Shown one piece after another: positions 35,311 to 47,514 of a DNA stretch of 64,000 nt. Origin of the DNA: Nymphaea colorata (Eukaryota > Streptophyta > Magnoliopsida > Nymphaeales > Nymphaeaceae); the NCBI RefSeq assembly GCF_008831285.2, contig NC_045143.1:5155503-5219502 (forward strand). Reading direction: 5' to 3'. Within the stretch, counting starts at the first letter, position 1. Each line of letters opens with the position of its first letter. The position numbers and the translations under genes were made by a program. Under the pieces are notes generated by a model. That model did no database searches. It was not told the DNA's origin and saw only the letters and a list, made by a program, of their open reading frames with translations.

Positions 35311-36614
35311 CTATCCACAAGCAGCGGAGAAATATAATATTAAATATCAAGGGGGGTACAAAATATGAAGAATCCTTGCCTAAGAGTAGCCCTATCTTCA
35401 CACTTTTGTTCAAGAGAAGTTCCCATTTTCTAAAAGATAACTTAAAATAAAGTTGTAAAGAATGCCATGCTCTAATACAGAGGGTGGAGGATGGGCTAAA
35501 GTAAGCTGCAGAAAACATAGCCCATCACTGGTATGTCCGTGACATTCCAGAACAGCGATCAGCAACAAAATATATACACAAATGGCAAACTGATCCAATA
35601 AGAAACAAACCGAAAGTATTAAAATTCAAAAATACTAAAACAAACGCAAAAACGACAGTATCCAAGAAGGCTCTCTACTTCTCACGCAAAACATTTCAGA
35701 CAAAGGTTCCCTTTCGTATGAAAGTGTGGAGATATTGACCTATAAAGCAAACAAGAGAAAGTTTCAAGTGTTTATTGGAATACCTAGAACATGGACAATA
35801 CAGTACATTATATTAATTGTACCTACACAAGATTTCTGGTGCAACATAAATACCTACGGCACACTACCTGATCTTACCTTATAGTCGTGAGATGTAATGC
35901 AACATATTGTAACATACATACAAAACTTTTAGGAATATATCTGCAATCAGCAATACATCTAGACTAGACATGGAAGAATCTAGCAATTCACTCTGCAAAT
36001 CAACATTGACACAGTACCAGTCACTTTTTGGTCCCCATGTGACACAAGCTGACCAAAATTTTGTATTATTGATCAGTAAAAATCTTACTATAAAGAAAAC
36101 TCATAATGTCTACAAAATTTGGTTTTTCTCCATAAATATTTGAAAATAGGGAATTAAACTCTGTGTGCCTGTGTGTGTGATAAAGCAGACAGGAATAGAA
36201 TCGTGCACGTAAAGAAGCTGCAAACATGAGGAGGTGACCCTTTTAAGTCTTTCCTTTGGTGTTATCAAACTATAAGCATAAGTTAGAGAAATAGTAAAAG
36301 CGAAGTAAATGCAATTTACCATTCCACAGTTGTACTCAATGGCAGGGGGCATCGAAATGATACATAAACGAGACCTACTTTTGATAAGTCACGTGTGAAT
36401 GAAGCAAAAAGTAGTTTCCAAAAACCTTCGCATGAGTTTGTTTGAGAACCAGTTAAGGCTAGGGGAGGAGACGAGTTGATTGTAAAGAGAATCACATTTG
36501 ACTTGCAAAAAGCCTGTTTGAACTCCTAACATAGGCTTCCAAGCTGCGCACAAGGAACAAGGATTTGGCTTTGATCCTTCAAAAGCAACTTGTCCAGGTA
36601 TGTTAAATAGCAAC

Positions 36615-36980
36615 TTAAGTCACATGGGTACGGGTACAGTTTGGATACGGGTACGAAGATATGGGTACAGACACGACAACTTTAAAAAATATGGGTACGG
36701 GGGTATGGCAGGATATATGTATGTATATATGCAAAATAACACAAAAAAAAAATCAAAATGAAAGCAACATTTTAGCAAATAAGTGATATAAATAAAAACA
36801 TTACATGTTAGTGAACAATAAGTCTAAGAATAGAATGAAAAGTAAGGTGGAAATAATTAAATCAAAGTAAAATAAAACAGTTTGAATCTAAAGGTACCCA
36901 AATGTGTCCAAGTACCCATTTTGGGTATGGGTATGGCAACACGGATATGTGGACCTTACTGAAGTACCCATATGACTTAG
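36615..36980. mobile_element. hAT-like MITE, 366 bp, AAGTCACATGGGTAC termini
   Basis: The left end TTAAGTCACATGGGTAC and the complement of the right end CTAAGTCATATGGGTAC match at 15 of 17 positions. The flanks ATAGCAAC (36607-36614) and CTAGCAAC (36981-36988) form an 8-bp target-site duplication with one mismatch. Both subterminal regions are rich in GGGTAC/GTACCC. The interior is AT-rich and non-coding. Confidence 0.8.
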
Positions 36981-37239
36981 CTAGCAACATATCAAACGAA
37001 TGTAGATGTTGAAGCAATTGATATGTAAACTATCTATGGCCTTGAAATAATATGCTTATTTTTCAAGTGAAGCAGACTGAGCTCCATTTTTTCATTTTTC
37101 CCACTTAGAAATTAACAAGTTGCATTTTTTTCCCTTTCAGACAAGCTATCTCAAGCTCACTCATCTGTGTTTGGTGATGTTCTAAGTTCAGTTTGCCATG
37201 CACTGTGGAGAAATTTCTATTTCTTCAACTAATTACCAC

Positions 37240-37434
37240 CAGTGGCATATCCACATGTGGGCTTGTGTAGGCAGTTAGTTGCCCACATGGACTCATAAAA
37301 TTTGGTTGATTAGTCCTGTTAGTGGCGCTCAGTATTTCTCTATGTACTTCAAGAGTTTAGGATTTGCTGAAGGGACTAAAATTAAGTTATGTGGATTAGT
37401 TCCCCTCAGCAGAAAATTTGTAGCTCCACCATTG
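37240..37434. mobile_element. hAT-like MITE, second copy of the CAGTGGCGGAGC family, 195 bp
   Basis: It starts CAGTGGCATATCCACATGTG and ends GTAGCTCCACCATTG, diverged versions of the termini at 25179-25388. A perfect 8-bp target-site duplication ATTACCAC lies at 37232-37239 and 37435-37442. It shares the internal GTGTAGGCAG...TTGCCCAC hairpin motif of the family. Confidence 0.85.
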
Positions 37435-38340
37435 ATTACCACACTAAAAGCAGCTAATAACTGTCTAACCTGGCTTGCTCATAATTTACGTTAGATGCTA
37501 CATGCTAGTGAACCTAGTTTTCACATTTTCGTCAAAGTAACTTAAGGCAAAACCGGTTATGTGTGAAGTCACAGTTTTTCTCTCCTTTTCACATTTATGT
37601 ACAGTAGAGACGCATTTTCTCTCTTGAGGATGAGAAAGACCAGTCAATATGCATTCTTTGATTCTGCCTAAACCTTTTGCAGTTCATTGACATGCAACAA
37701 GCTCATTACATTAGCGTTTTAAATGTTTAAGACCAACATACTGGATCACGCAAAAACAAAATGATTATGGACAGAAAAAAGGCCAAAAGTAGGATGGTTC
37801 GGCAGCAATGAGGTCTGCAGGCTTCTCTTGTAGTTTGAGAATATGGTAAATTCTGCATCTTTTGAACCGATGACAGCTATGAAATAAGCCACAAGAAATT
37901 AATGTCATTTTATGTAGAATAAAAAGGACAAGAGCAACATAAACGTGCGACCCCATTTCAATGACAAGAATTTCTAAAACCATTCTTCTTCAAAACGAAT
38001 CAGTTCAAATACTTAGGTAGACCAAGTTTTTTTCTTTTAACTAGCCCACAGAACTATATTAAGGAATATTCACTGAAGCCATTCCAATCCTATCCAATGA
38101 ACCTGCCACTGCTACGACACGCCGGTAGATTGTTCCATCCATTAGACCCGTAAGCGTGCGAGAAATTTGACAAGAAAGCAATCGCGTTGGTAGTATACCA
38201 TCAGAATTTCAGTCAAGTGGACGCAGGATATTTCAGAACAAATTAATTGTTCACGAACATAACTTGAAGCAAACGAAACACCGAAGCCCCACATACTTAC
38301 GTTAATCGCTCATACCAAATGCGATCCCTAATGCGTCCCT

Positions 38341-38356
38341 CCCCCCCCCCCCCCCC
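38341..38356. repeat. C homopolymer
   Basis: A run of 16 C residues directly after CGTCCCT; length is likely to vary between individuals or reads. Confidence 0.9.
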
Positions 38357-38486
38357 AAATCCCTAGAACCCCCATCTTTAGGCGATTACCCAGTATTCCG
38401 ATTGCATTCGAATTTCGAAATCCATAAATGCTCAAAAGAAAATGACGAACGATAGGGGAAGAACTTCCCCACTCTGCATCTATCTC

Positions 38487-38489
<3 letters not shown>

Positions 38490-38529
<40 letters not shown>

Positions 38530-38531
38530 AG

Positions 38532-38563
<32 letters not shown>
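38490..38563. repeat. (GA)n microsatellite, interrupted
   Basis: About 74 bp of GA repeats with two interruptions. It lies just inside a possible donor site (minus strand CTG|GTACCC at 38567), so it would be transcribed as a CU-rich tract at the start of the first intron of the minus-strand gene. Confidence 0.9.
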
Positions 38564-38567
<4 letters not shown>

Positions 38568-38745
38568 CAGTCGGAAGTCGCCGGAGGAATGATACCGCCG
38601 ATGTTATCAAGTTAGGGTTCCAGCTAGAAGCGCGGGGAGTTCGTTGGCGGGGAAGAGAGTGAAGCCGGAAGAGAGACAGAGAGAGGAAGGGGAGAAGCTG
38701 GATGCCGGACTAGGTTCTGTCTTGACCCGGAAGACTTGGATCGAA
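38568..38745 (-). other. Putative 5' UTR exon of the small Ala-rich gene
   Basis: On the minus strand a pyrimidine-rich, ATG-free, GC-elevated stretch (CTTCCGGCTTCACTCTCTTC, then ACTCCCCGCGCTTC and AACCCTAACTT) ends at a good donor CTG|GTACCC at 38568/38567. Plant leader exons look like this, and the next coding exon on the same strand is at 35310. The link between them is inference. Confidence 0.3.
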
Positions 38746-41704
38746 TTCATTAATGTATTCAAAAACCAAATTTTTGAAATACTCGGCCTGACAGCCTATA
38801 TATAATTCTCTTGATCCTTTATGTTTTTCTATGCAACATTTAAGTTGAAGGGTGCATTATTTTATACCAACTCAGCTTAAGATAACAGGACAGAAAGAAT
38901 GAAAGGCTTTCGGGCCTCGTTTCGAATGGCGAGATGATCCTCTCGCTCACCCAAAAGGACTCATTCAACAATGTCAATTGTTGCCAAACAGTTTTATTGT
39001 TAACTATATCCATTATTTGGGATGATCACATATTCAATTCAAATTCACATTCAAATGCAAATGAAAAAACAAGTCGTATTTTAAACCTCATTTCACAATT
39101 TGAATTTGATATTATGAATTCACATTTGAATGTGAATTTTAAACGGAATCCGACTAACTTTCAAAATGTAAGGAACAAGTACAAAGAATGAAAGAATACA
39201 ACGATTGATCCAACAAACATTGGACCGGCATAGCCTACAATCCTATGCAAACACAAGTGTAGAAACAACCTCAACACTATAACACTATGACTTTCAGAAG
39301 AGAAAGCCAAACAGATCCCGACTCCTTGGCTGCAGTGACACCTTGCAAACCCCTTTCCTTCCTTCGGACTCTGTTGTGGTGCAAAGCATGCCTGGTATCT
39401 TATGGGGATGAGGAAGGATGGCGGCTTCGGTCCTCTTATTATTGAGTGGTAGGATGAAAAGATTTCTCCAATTCACGCAACATCCAAACTAAGCCTAGGC
39501 ATCAAGACGGTTGGGCCCCGCTCGGCCTAATAAGGAGCTAGGCTCGAGCCAGCCCGACATCCAAAACTCGGGCCCGAGCCGAACCCAACCATTTAAACCT
39601 GAGCCTAAGCCCAACCTGGGCTCGGTTGATTAAATTAAAAAAATATCTTTAAATATAAAATAATATAAAAATATAATTAATCATAAGAAATCTTATATAT
39701 ATATATATATAATATTAAAAAATATTATCAAGCTTACCTAAGCTTATCAAGCCCAATTAGACCAGCCCGAAAGGAATTAGGCCGACTTAGTGCCCCTTTT
39801 TCCTAGCATAAGCCCGGGCCCGAATCGGGCCAGGTGCCTAACCTTAATCCAAGCCATTAAAGTTGACTCAGGTTTTTCCATAGATGCCGATTCAATTTAC
39901 ATAATATGGAGTTGGAGGGCCCCATTATTATGAAAATTTAACGGGCACAAATTTATTCTCTCTCTTTTTTTTTTCATTTTAATAAGGAAATCTTACTTTT
40001 GAAAGTTTTAGTTCTAGGCTCGCTGCAGCTAAATCAATAAATTTTGAAGCCCCAAAGTCTTTGGAATGGTTGTTTGGGCTAGTGGTTGGTAAAAGGTCAG
40101 TCGCCCGTTTTGATTTTTCGTACTCGTTGTAATAAGACAAAGTCTCTAAGCTTGAGTGACAATCTCTTCCGGTTGGACATTCCATCATTGAAATCAGCCA
40201 CGCGCTTTTGGCATGAGTAACATGATGTTATTTTCCATGAATATGCTTACCCCAAAAGTTGATGTTGATTCATGCACTAATTATTTATGTAGATACTAAT
40301 TATTTATGTAGATGAGTAAAATAGTAACCTCATGCTATTGTTACCAAACAACCCCTTAATGATAGAAGAATTAGTAACAATTTATGTTAATTTATTGTGT
40401 TTTTAGTAATGAGTTTAAGTTCTCTCGCTTTTCTCTCTTTCTCTTTTCTCTTGGTTCATTTCAGCTTGGTGGTGCATTTGGGAGGAGTACAACAACAGGG
40501 TCTTCAGAGGCACCTTCTCTTTGCTGGAGTCTGTGGCTCGTTTTGTACAGAATGTGCAGCATCATCCTCCTTCTCCAGCTGAGTGATGATACTGTTCCAT
40601 CCTTCCACTCTCTCTCCACCTCTCTTATTTCGTTTTTCTGTAATTTGTATTGTATATTTCGTTTTTTTGCTTCCGTTTGTTTATAACTAAGGGATTTCTT
40701 GTCTCTTAATTTTTGTAACTATAGGACTTTTGTTCCCAAAGTTTGATATACATTCCCATTTTATCTACTCTTTCTTTTTTTTTCTCTCTATCACATAAAA
40801 TACATAAGGTTGTTGATGCTTTGCATGAGACAGCCGCCATCCAGATGGCCCAAAGATCTATGGAATGATTCAGTCTTACTAAATGTCAAACTATTGTGTG
40901 GTTTCAAATGAATTCTCAAATTTTAACCATACGACAACATTGGCTGCCAAAAAATGCCAAAATTTCTCCCATCAAATCAACTTTTTAAATCGAAATTATG
41001 CCATTGATTCTCATCAAAACGACTTAAGATCAATTATTGGGGGGCGAGCCATGACCGCATAGGCTGGTGATTAAAGGTCTGAATCCTCCAAATGCCTACT
41101 TTTCTTAAGCCAAAGCAAGTCTTCATTTCAAGGCAAGAGAAAAAGATGTCACCTGGTTTCATCCACATGGGCAAGCAACAACATCTTAGAAGTCCATTGA
41201 ACACAATCTTCTACGTAGGCTTTTCAGTAGCCAAATCTTACCTTGTTCACTTCACATCTCTTATCAATAAATTAATCTACCAGGCAGTCTTACATGTAAA
41301 GTAGACAAGAGGAAAGGAGAAGAAAACCAGTCAAGTTTGACGACTTCAAACTATTCCTTCGATTTTGGCACTTGAAATATATATATATATATTTATATAT
41401 ATACAGTATCGGTGCTTCATTTGTCGCTCAATATCTTGCATTATACATCACGGTAAAGGGACCCTGACAAGTAAATGAAAGGGATCTGAGTTGTTAGAGA
41501 CCTAACAAGGTCAAGGAGGCAGGAACCTCTGTATTCAAAGAGCCACTCTCCCTTGTGAAGAAGGCAGACTTTTTGGGCTGGACCAAGCTTTGGTGGGACT
41601 CACTTTGGATGAGCTTCCACGGCGAGGGACACTACCGGCTCTTGTTTGTATATGGTCAAACAAAATCTCAAGAGTCAAGAGATGCAGGCGTTCAAGTTTG
41701 GCTC
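38746..41704. other. Intergenic region, no supported gene
   Basis: It contains the GCCCGA-arm repeat at 39497-39832, a tandem ACTAATTATTTATGTAGAT duplication at about 40276-40314, an (AT)n run near 41378-41402 and the 3' flank of the bHLH gene. The open frames at 38934-39191, 40384-40686 and 41092-41304 are low-complexity or unrecognised and are not called. Confidence 0.45.
39497..39832. mobile_element. Repeat with GCCCGA-rich arms, about 340 bp
   Basis: The left arm begins TAGGCATC and contains GGGCCC, AGCCCGACATCC and CTCGGGCCCGAGCC. The right arm contains CAGCCCGAAAGG, AAGCCCGGGCCCGAATCGGG and ends GGTGCCTA. The arms flank an AT-rich core with a short (AT)n. TAGGCA...TGCCTA makes a short terminal inverted repeat, but no target duplication was found. 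It is the same family as 22620-22985. Confidence 0.5.
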
Positions 41705-44700
41705 TCAGCCACCAAACTCTCTGGATATCCTTTCCTCGAAGTCGCGCTTCGACCAATCCTTGCCCTGTTTCAAAGAGAAAGAACATAACAAGAAATTAGC
41801 CCTTTTCTAAGTGGTCAAGATTAGACTAGTAGTTTGCAGGGTAATATATTATGGATTCGATCATACATAAATTCAAAGCCGCGCCGAAATCGAAATCAAA
41901 TCTAGTACAGCAAGAAAATGACCAGTGTTTGATTAGGATGGCCAGTGTACTGTGGCACGGTTTTTGTCATCAAGAACACACTTCCGTTGATTGTAAGGAT
42001 CTGATTATGTAATAAAGTAGATGATGCATACCATGATTTTCAATCTCAGAGCAACTGAGCTTCGTTGCTGCTGCTCTACTTTCTGGACATCAGCAGTCAC
42101 TGCAAGCAGGGCCACATTGCCCATGTCTTTGATACATCCCAACAATTTTAGAACCAAATACGTGAGCTCGATCTGTTTATGGACAATCAGTTCGATCTCC
42201 CTCTCATCAAGGGCCGACGAGACCTCGACAACCTTTATTTCTTCTCTTCCTTCACCAGCAGATGATTCATCTTCTCTTCCTTTTGTTATACCGTTTGAAG
42301 TTGGAAGCAGAAACATTTGAGCTTCGAGAACTCTGTTTCTGCTTTCTAGCTCCCTGACTTGTTCTCTGAGTGCAATCATGTATTCTCTAGTGCTTGTTAG
42401 CACAGAAGCCTTGTCCCTCTGATTGATCCCCAAGAAGAACAGAGTATAAGTATAATTAGCAAACCCAATAAGAACACAAGTGATTAGAAGCATTTAAGAT
42501 CAGAGAATGCATTAGCAGAACAGTGAATAGAACACCTAAGACATGTATATGCATCTTGGTGGTGTTACACATTAAGATAGTCCCCCCCCCCCCCCCCCCC
42601 CAGTCAACCTGATCTGGTTTCAGAGGGAGTGCGCTATTTAGTATCCTCACCTTTGTTCCAAGAGGCAGGAGAGCACGAAGAGCCAGAAAGCTCTCATTGA
42701 GTTTCTCTCTTCTCTTTCTCTCTGACATAACATGACTTAGTTGGCTGCTTGCAGGCTTATTTGCCCCAAGTTGAGCTTCAAGTCTTTGCTGATTGATGCC
42801 CCGAAGAATAATAACTGAAAGTTTCTGAAGGTTTTGGCTCTGGGAACTCGATTTGCGAATGAATCTTGATGGGGACAATGCACGTGAATATTTTCTAAAT
42901 GCGCCAGTTTGTGTGCTCAGTTGAGCGGACGATGAAGGAGATGATGAGGACGATGATGGCGACGATGATGCCGGAGATGGAGAAACTGATGATGAGAGAA
43001 CCGCAAGCATTGCTTTTGTCACTGCTGCGTCCTCCATACTAGTAGCTGGAGGCAGAGCGTAAGGATGAGGATGACTAGTTGTGCTCCTAAGAATGGAAGC
43101 TTGATTCCTTATGGATTCTTGAAAACTTTGCGGATTGGGCAGGTTGATCAGCATAGATGAGTACTCCGGGCTCCCAATGGAGAAGGATAGCAACGAGGAA
43201 GAGGAAGACGATGCTCGGCTGCTTTCTAGAGGATGAGCAGGGTTTACTGACTGGAATTGCTTAAACAATTCCCCTGTAAGAAGGCTTCTGATCTCCTCCA
43301 TCTCCAAGTTGATCTGTTCAAGTACACGATCGCTACGTCAAGTTTAAAATCAGAATCATGAAACAAATAATGATCAACGATGCAATAACTAATTTCTCGT
43401 AGTGTATAATGAGTAGCATAATTGGCAACAGAAATGCAATTTCATTAAGATCATCTACTGATACATAACTGTTTAATTAAAATATATATATATGGCAGTC
43501 AAAAGGTGTTTGGATCACTGCATCTTCCACATTATTATATAAGTTGCTTCAGAAATCAAGCAAACAGCAAAAATAAGATAAAGCGGATGACTACCCAACA
43601 GCAATACTAAAATCCTGAAAACAATTTTAGTCCAGTTCCATCGCTCGGAATTCAGGAACGCCATGATCGAGCAGATCATATAATCTACCAAATCAATTCT
43701 TGGCAAAAATTTCTTACAATTTTAATTTTATTAACTGACACCCACCTGTATGAACACTTACTATATCTTATAAAACAATAACATGGCGTTGATCAAACAA
43801 GTTGCATGAGAATATGTGTTCTAAGATCATAATTTTTCAATTACCAAATGCTCTCCTACCAACAAGACAACCATAATAGACTGGCTCCCTTCTTATGGAA
43901 CAAAGCCATGTATCTTGACTGCGGTGGGCCCCACTTGTCCTTATATGGACTTCGGGGTCATGGTTGATGGCTCTCTTGACTGTGACCCCTGTTCAGGTGA
44001 TTGTGGAGTATTTTGTGAATCTGATGTCGTATCATTTTCATCTTTTAGTGTTAAACTATTGTTATCAAATAAATAAACAAGAATACGATCAAATTTCATC
44101 ATTAATAATACTACTTTCTGACTTTGTCTTTTTAAGTAAGTCGTTCTTTTTTATGGTTTTTCCCATTGATCTTGTGATTTATAAATGGCTTAACTTAAGA
44201 TTTTAGTCGTAAGAAAACTTACGTTGCCAGAGGATGAACCAATCTCCACCTCACCACTTCTGCACGCCAAGAAAACTGCAGTCTGTATTCCAAGAACCAG
44301 CACTGGTAAACGATCTTTCAAGTTCGCTTCTATGATCATCATCTCGGAAAACCAAATTGAGAAAAGCATGAATTACCTTAATCCCAGCTCCCTGAAAATA
44401 ATTAGCAAAGGAACTCGTCATGATCATTACAACAGCAGCAACGACAGTAAATCTCAGCAGAGCAACGGCAGAGAAGAAACAAAACCTGATAGAATTGCCT
44501 TTGCGTGTCCGTTCTCGCCATGCTCTGGAGACTCGCCTCTCCTAGCCTTAAGTAAGCCTTTCCTTCCGTGAAAGCAAGCCCCGGAATCCTGCTCAGTTTC
44601 AGAAGCCATATGAATTAGACTAGGAAGATGAGAACACGAGCTTCGCCGTTTAATAGAATGTGCTGATTTACAAGGTCAATCGCTTAATTTCTTCCTACCC

Positions 44701-45036
44701 TCCATTTTCTATGACACAGACAGAGCCCCTGTATGTATCGAACAGCTCCTGCCTCAACCAGCTGGCTTCTGCAGTCGACTTATCTTCTTCATACCATCCA
44801 TTCGTGCATAGCATGCACCTTCATTAAAGCACACAGTAGAAACCAGAATCAAAACACTGTCTGTGAAGAGAAACTAATTATGAATTCTATGGGTGGTAGT
44901 TTCTGTGGTGATTTGCTTACTTGGGAAGATAAGGCTGGTAGGACCACAAACAAATGTATCTGCAACCAAGGTTCTGAACAACCCATCTAATGAAAGCAGA
45001 TCGACTTTCTTCCTCCAGCATGAAAACCAGGTCCAT
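41705..45036 (-). CDS. bHLH041: bHLH transcription factor, bHLH041-like, 8 exons, complete
   Basis: Minus-strand exons are 45036-44921, 44818-44699, 44588-44486, 44391-44377, 44282-44223, 43313-42651, 42418-42032 and 41764-41705. They total 1524 nt (507 aa) with matching phases and GT-AG introns. The N-terminal part follows the bHLH041 pattern (MDLVFMLEEESRSAFIRW, YICLW, GWYEED, PGLAF, TQRQFYQ, TAVFLACRSGEVEIG). A Ser-rich linker leads to the bHLH, whose basic region SHVMSERKRREKLNESF carries H332-E336-R340, predicting E-box/G-box binding. Helix 2 begins in exon 7 (RDKASVL), continuing into a leucine-rich coiled coil. The C terminus GKDW..RDFEERI fits the family. It should act in the nucleus as a dimer. 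Exon 4 is only 15 bases. The Arabidopsis relative is At5g56960; its function here is unknown. Confidence 0.92.
42582..42601. repeat. C homopolymer in bHLH intron 6
   Basis: A run of 20 C residues (poly-G on the coding strand), about 50 bases downstream of the exon 6 donor at 42650. Length is probably unstable. Confidence 0.9.
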
Positions 45037-45097
45037 TTCTTCTTCCACTCTGTAACACCAAGATTAAAAGCATGTTGGGATCATGGGGAGCTCTTCC

Positions 45098-45106
45098 TAT
45101 ATATAT
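45098..45106 (-). promoter_or_regulatory. Putative TATA box of the bHLH gene
   Basis: The self-complementary TATATATAT lies about 62 bp upstream of the start codon at 45036 on the minus strand, a plausible core-promoter position. Inference only. Confidence 0.4.
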
Positions 45107-46356
45107 GTGAGCAGAAAGAAAGCTTTAAATGCCAGGATATGACCTTGTAATCCACTCTTTTTTCTTTCAGCACTGCGTCAGATACAGAGAGGGAGAGGGA
45201 GAGGGGGGAAGAATCGGTCGAAAAGTCATTGGTTTTGAAGGGCCTGGACGACGTCAAAGTAGGTGGCGAAACCTGTTGTCCTTTAGCATCTGGCAACTGA
45301 TTGACACCACGAATTAACTTTCAGTGATTGACCACCTCCACCGTCTATCATGGTGTTCTGTAATAACAGAAGCTCAGTTTTATACGCTTTTATTTCTAAA
45401 CCGGAATATAATTTATATAAAGTGAGGAATAACAGACGTATTTATGTATCTGCCTGTTTGAAACTAGTCAACGAATGTTTCAAATTATTTGTTGTCTACT
45501 TTAAAGATGTCCCATATTGAAGCATGATCTCCACTAAAATAATTATGTGATCTGAAGCCAATATTGTTATAAGTTCATACTTTTACTTTTGGAATCGAAT
45601 TATTTTTAAACCTCCAAGGCAAGAAAATGCAGACAAATAAAGTGTCAGCAGTTATTTGCAAGATCAGCTTATTCTAGACGTTAATCTTTGAATGACAAGA
45701 AAGTCATCCAAGGTGCTTCTTTTTAATTTAAGGGGAGTTTGATGATTTGGAATTTGGATTGGAGAATGAAAATTCTAGAATCATAATTGTTCTTCATGTG
45801 GGGCAGAACAAAAAAATTTTCAGTTGGCCAAATTAAAGTTTCTAAATTTTGATAAGAGCGAAATATCATTTTTCAAATTTTTAATATCGGGCAAGTTAAA
45901 TTTTCTAAACTTTACATGTAAATTGAAAAAAAAAATGAGGGAGGTCAGGTGCCCTTACCGGCCCCCCTTGGCTCCATACTTGTCCTCATGAAATGAAATC
46001 AAAATTCCAGGTTTAGTTTCTTAATTCCAAACACAAAATACCTTGTTTGTTTAATAATTCTAATTTTTTAAAATGCTTCCGAGCATATCAAACGCTCGCT
46101 TGGAGATGATCCATGGTGAAAAAAGTTAAAATTATCAAAATACCTTTCTAATAAAAACCAAAACACGATTGCTTCCTATGTTAATGCACAAAAATTACCA
46201 AAATGCCCTTATCATAAAAGTGATGACAGAACTGTTTTCCATGTTAACTCAACCAAATCACCAAAGTAGAAACCAAATTACCAAAGAAGAGTATTTCTGC
46301 CCTCAAATGTAAACCGCCACAATAAAACTAGTTATATGCATGGTGGGGGGCCTAGG

Positions 46357-46672
46357 CCATGGCTCCATCCGAACCAAATGAAAGAAACAAAAATATAATA
46401 TAAAAATTGAAAAAAAAAAACTCAGCCCCCATTTGGTTCGTTCCTGAAAAAAAAAAAATCTTAGTTTCGCCTCTATTTCTTGGTGGAAGTTCTTTTTAAT
46501 AAAGACCCGAAACCTAACCATGGCCCCACCGGAACCAAATGAAAGAAACAAAAATATAATATAAAAATTGAAAAAAAAAACTCAGCCCCCATTTGGCTCG
46601 TTACTGAAAAAAAATCCTAGTTTCGCCCCTATTTTTTGGTGGAAGTTCTTTGTAATAAAGACCATAAGCCTA
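46357..46672. repeat. Tandem duplication, period 161
   Basis: Copy 1 starts CCATGGCTCC at 46357 and copy 2 CCATGGCCCC at 46518. Both continue GAACCAAATGAAAGAAACAA, then CTCAGCCCCCATTTGG, then TGGTGGAAGTTCTTT and AATAAAGACC. The copies differ by scattered substitutions and poly-A length. Confidence 0.9.
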
Positions 46673-47514
46673 GGAAAGGGTGGGTTTGGAGATATTTCTA
46701 GGGAGCTCAAAGCTGAGAAGTTAGTACATAATTGAGGGCTCCCCAGGAGAGCAGTAGAACACCACATAAAAAAGACAAAGACAATTTAATGTGTTAGACT
46801 GTTGGTTATAGGTGAGCAGGCAACGAAGAACGGAGCCAAGTCAATGGAGGTGAACTATTAGACCATTGATGTTGATATGAGGAAGAAAGTGAAGGTCAAG
46901 CAGTCAGTCCACTTCAAATGGCGCAGTTGCCCTCTCACCATGACACTTGTCTCCAGGATCTCATTCATATTAATTATTAGTTCCATTTTTTTTTTTGTCG
47001 ATATATTTATCTCCCATGACAATGTGGTTTTCTGAATATTTGAGGTGAAAATAACGCTAAAAAAACGTTGATCAACGAGTTTTCTCATGTTATATCTACG
47101 TTGGCTTTGAAATATATAACCTGTTCTTCCCGATATTATGAAGGAATAATCCAGTTTATCCTTTACTTGTTTGAAACCCCCATATTCGATTCCTTATCTG
47201 CGGCAGAAAAAAAAAAATAGATATGTAGGCTCTATTTTGGGGTTGATATAAGACTAATCAGGGGCATAGTTTCCTGAAGAGGGTGAAATTAGAGTTTTTA
47301 AATTTTGATACGAATTGAAATATCATTTTTTTTTCAAAATTTTTATATAGGACGAATAAATTTTTTTTAAATTTACATGTGAAATTTTTTTAAAGAAAAA
47401 ATTGAGGTGGAGCCAAATAACATATGGGCCCCTCCTTGCTTCGGCCCCTGACTAATAATATGGTTATTTCATAGTATTTGTTTTAAAGAAAAGTTTTCCA
47501 ACTCTAACCTTTCA

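Larger units (their letters stand above)
35311..38567 (-). other. Probable intron(s) of the small Ala-rich gene, with MITE insertions
   Basis: Between the last exon and the putative leader exon near 38.6 kb I could not find a convincing further coding exon. The stretch carries two intact MITE-like elements (36615-36980 and 37240-37434), a C homopolymer at 38341-38356 and (GA)n at 38490-38563. The short open frames at 36110-36613 and 37765-37983 resemble no family. Confidence 0.4.
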
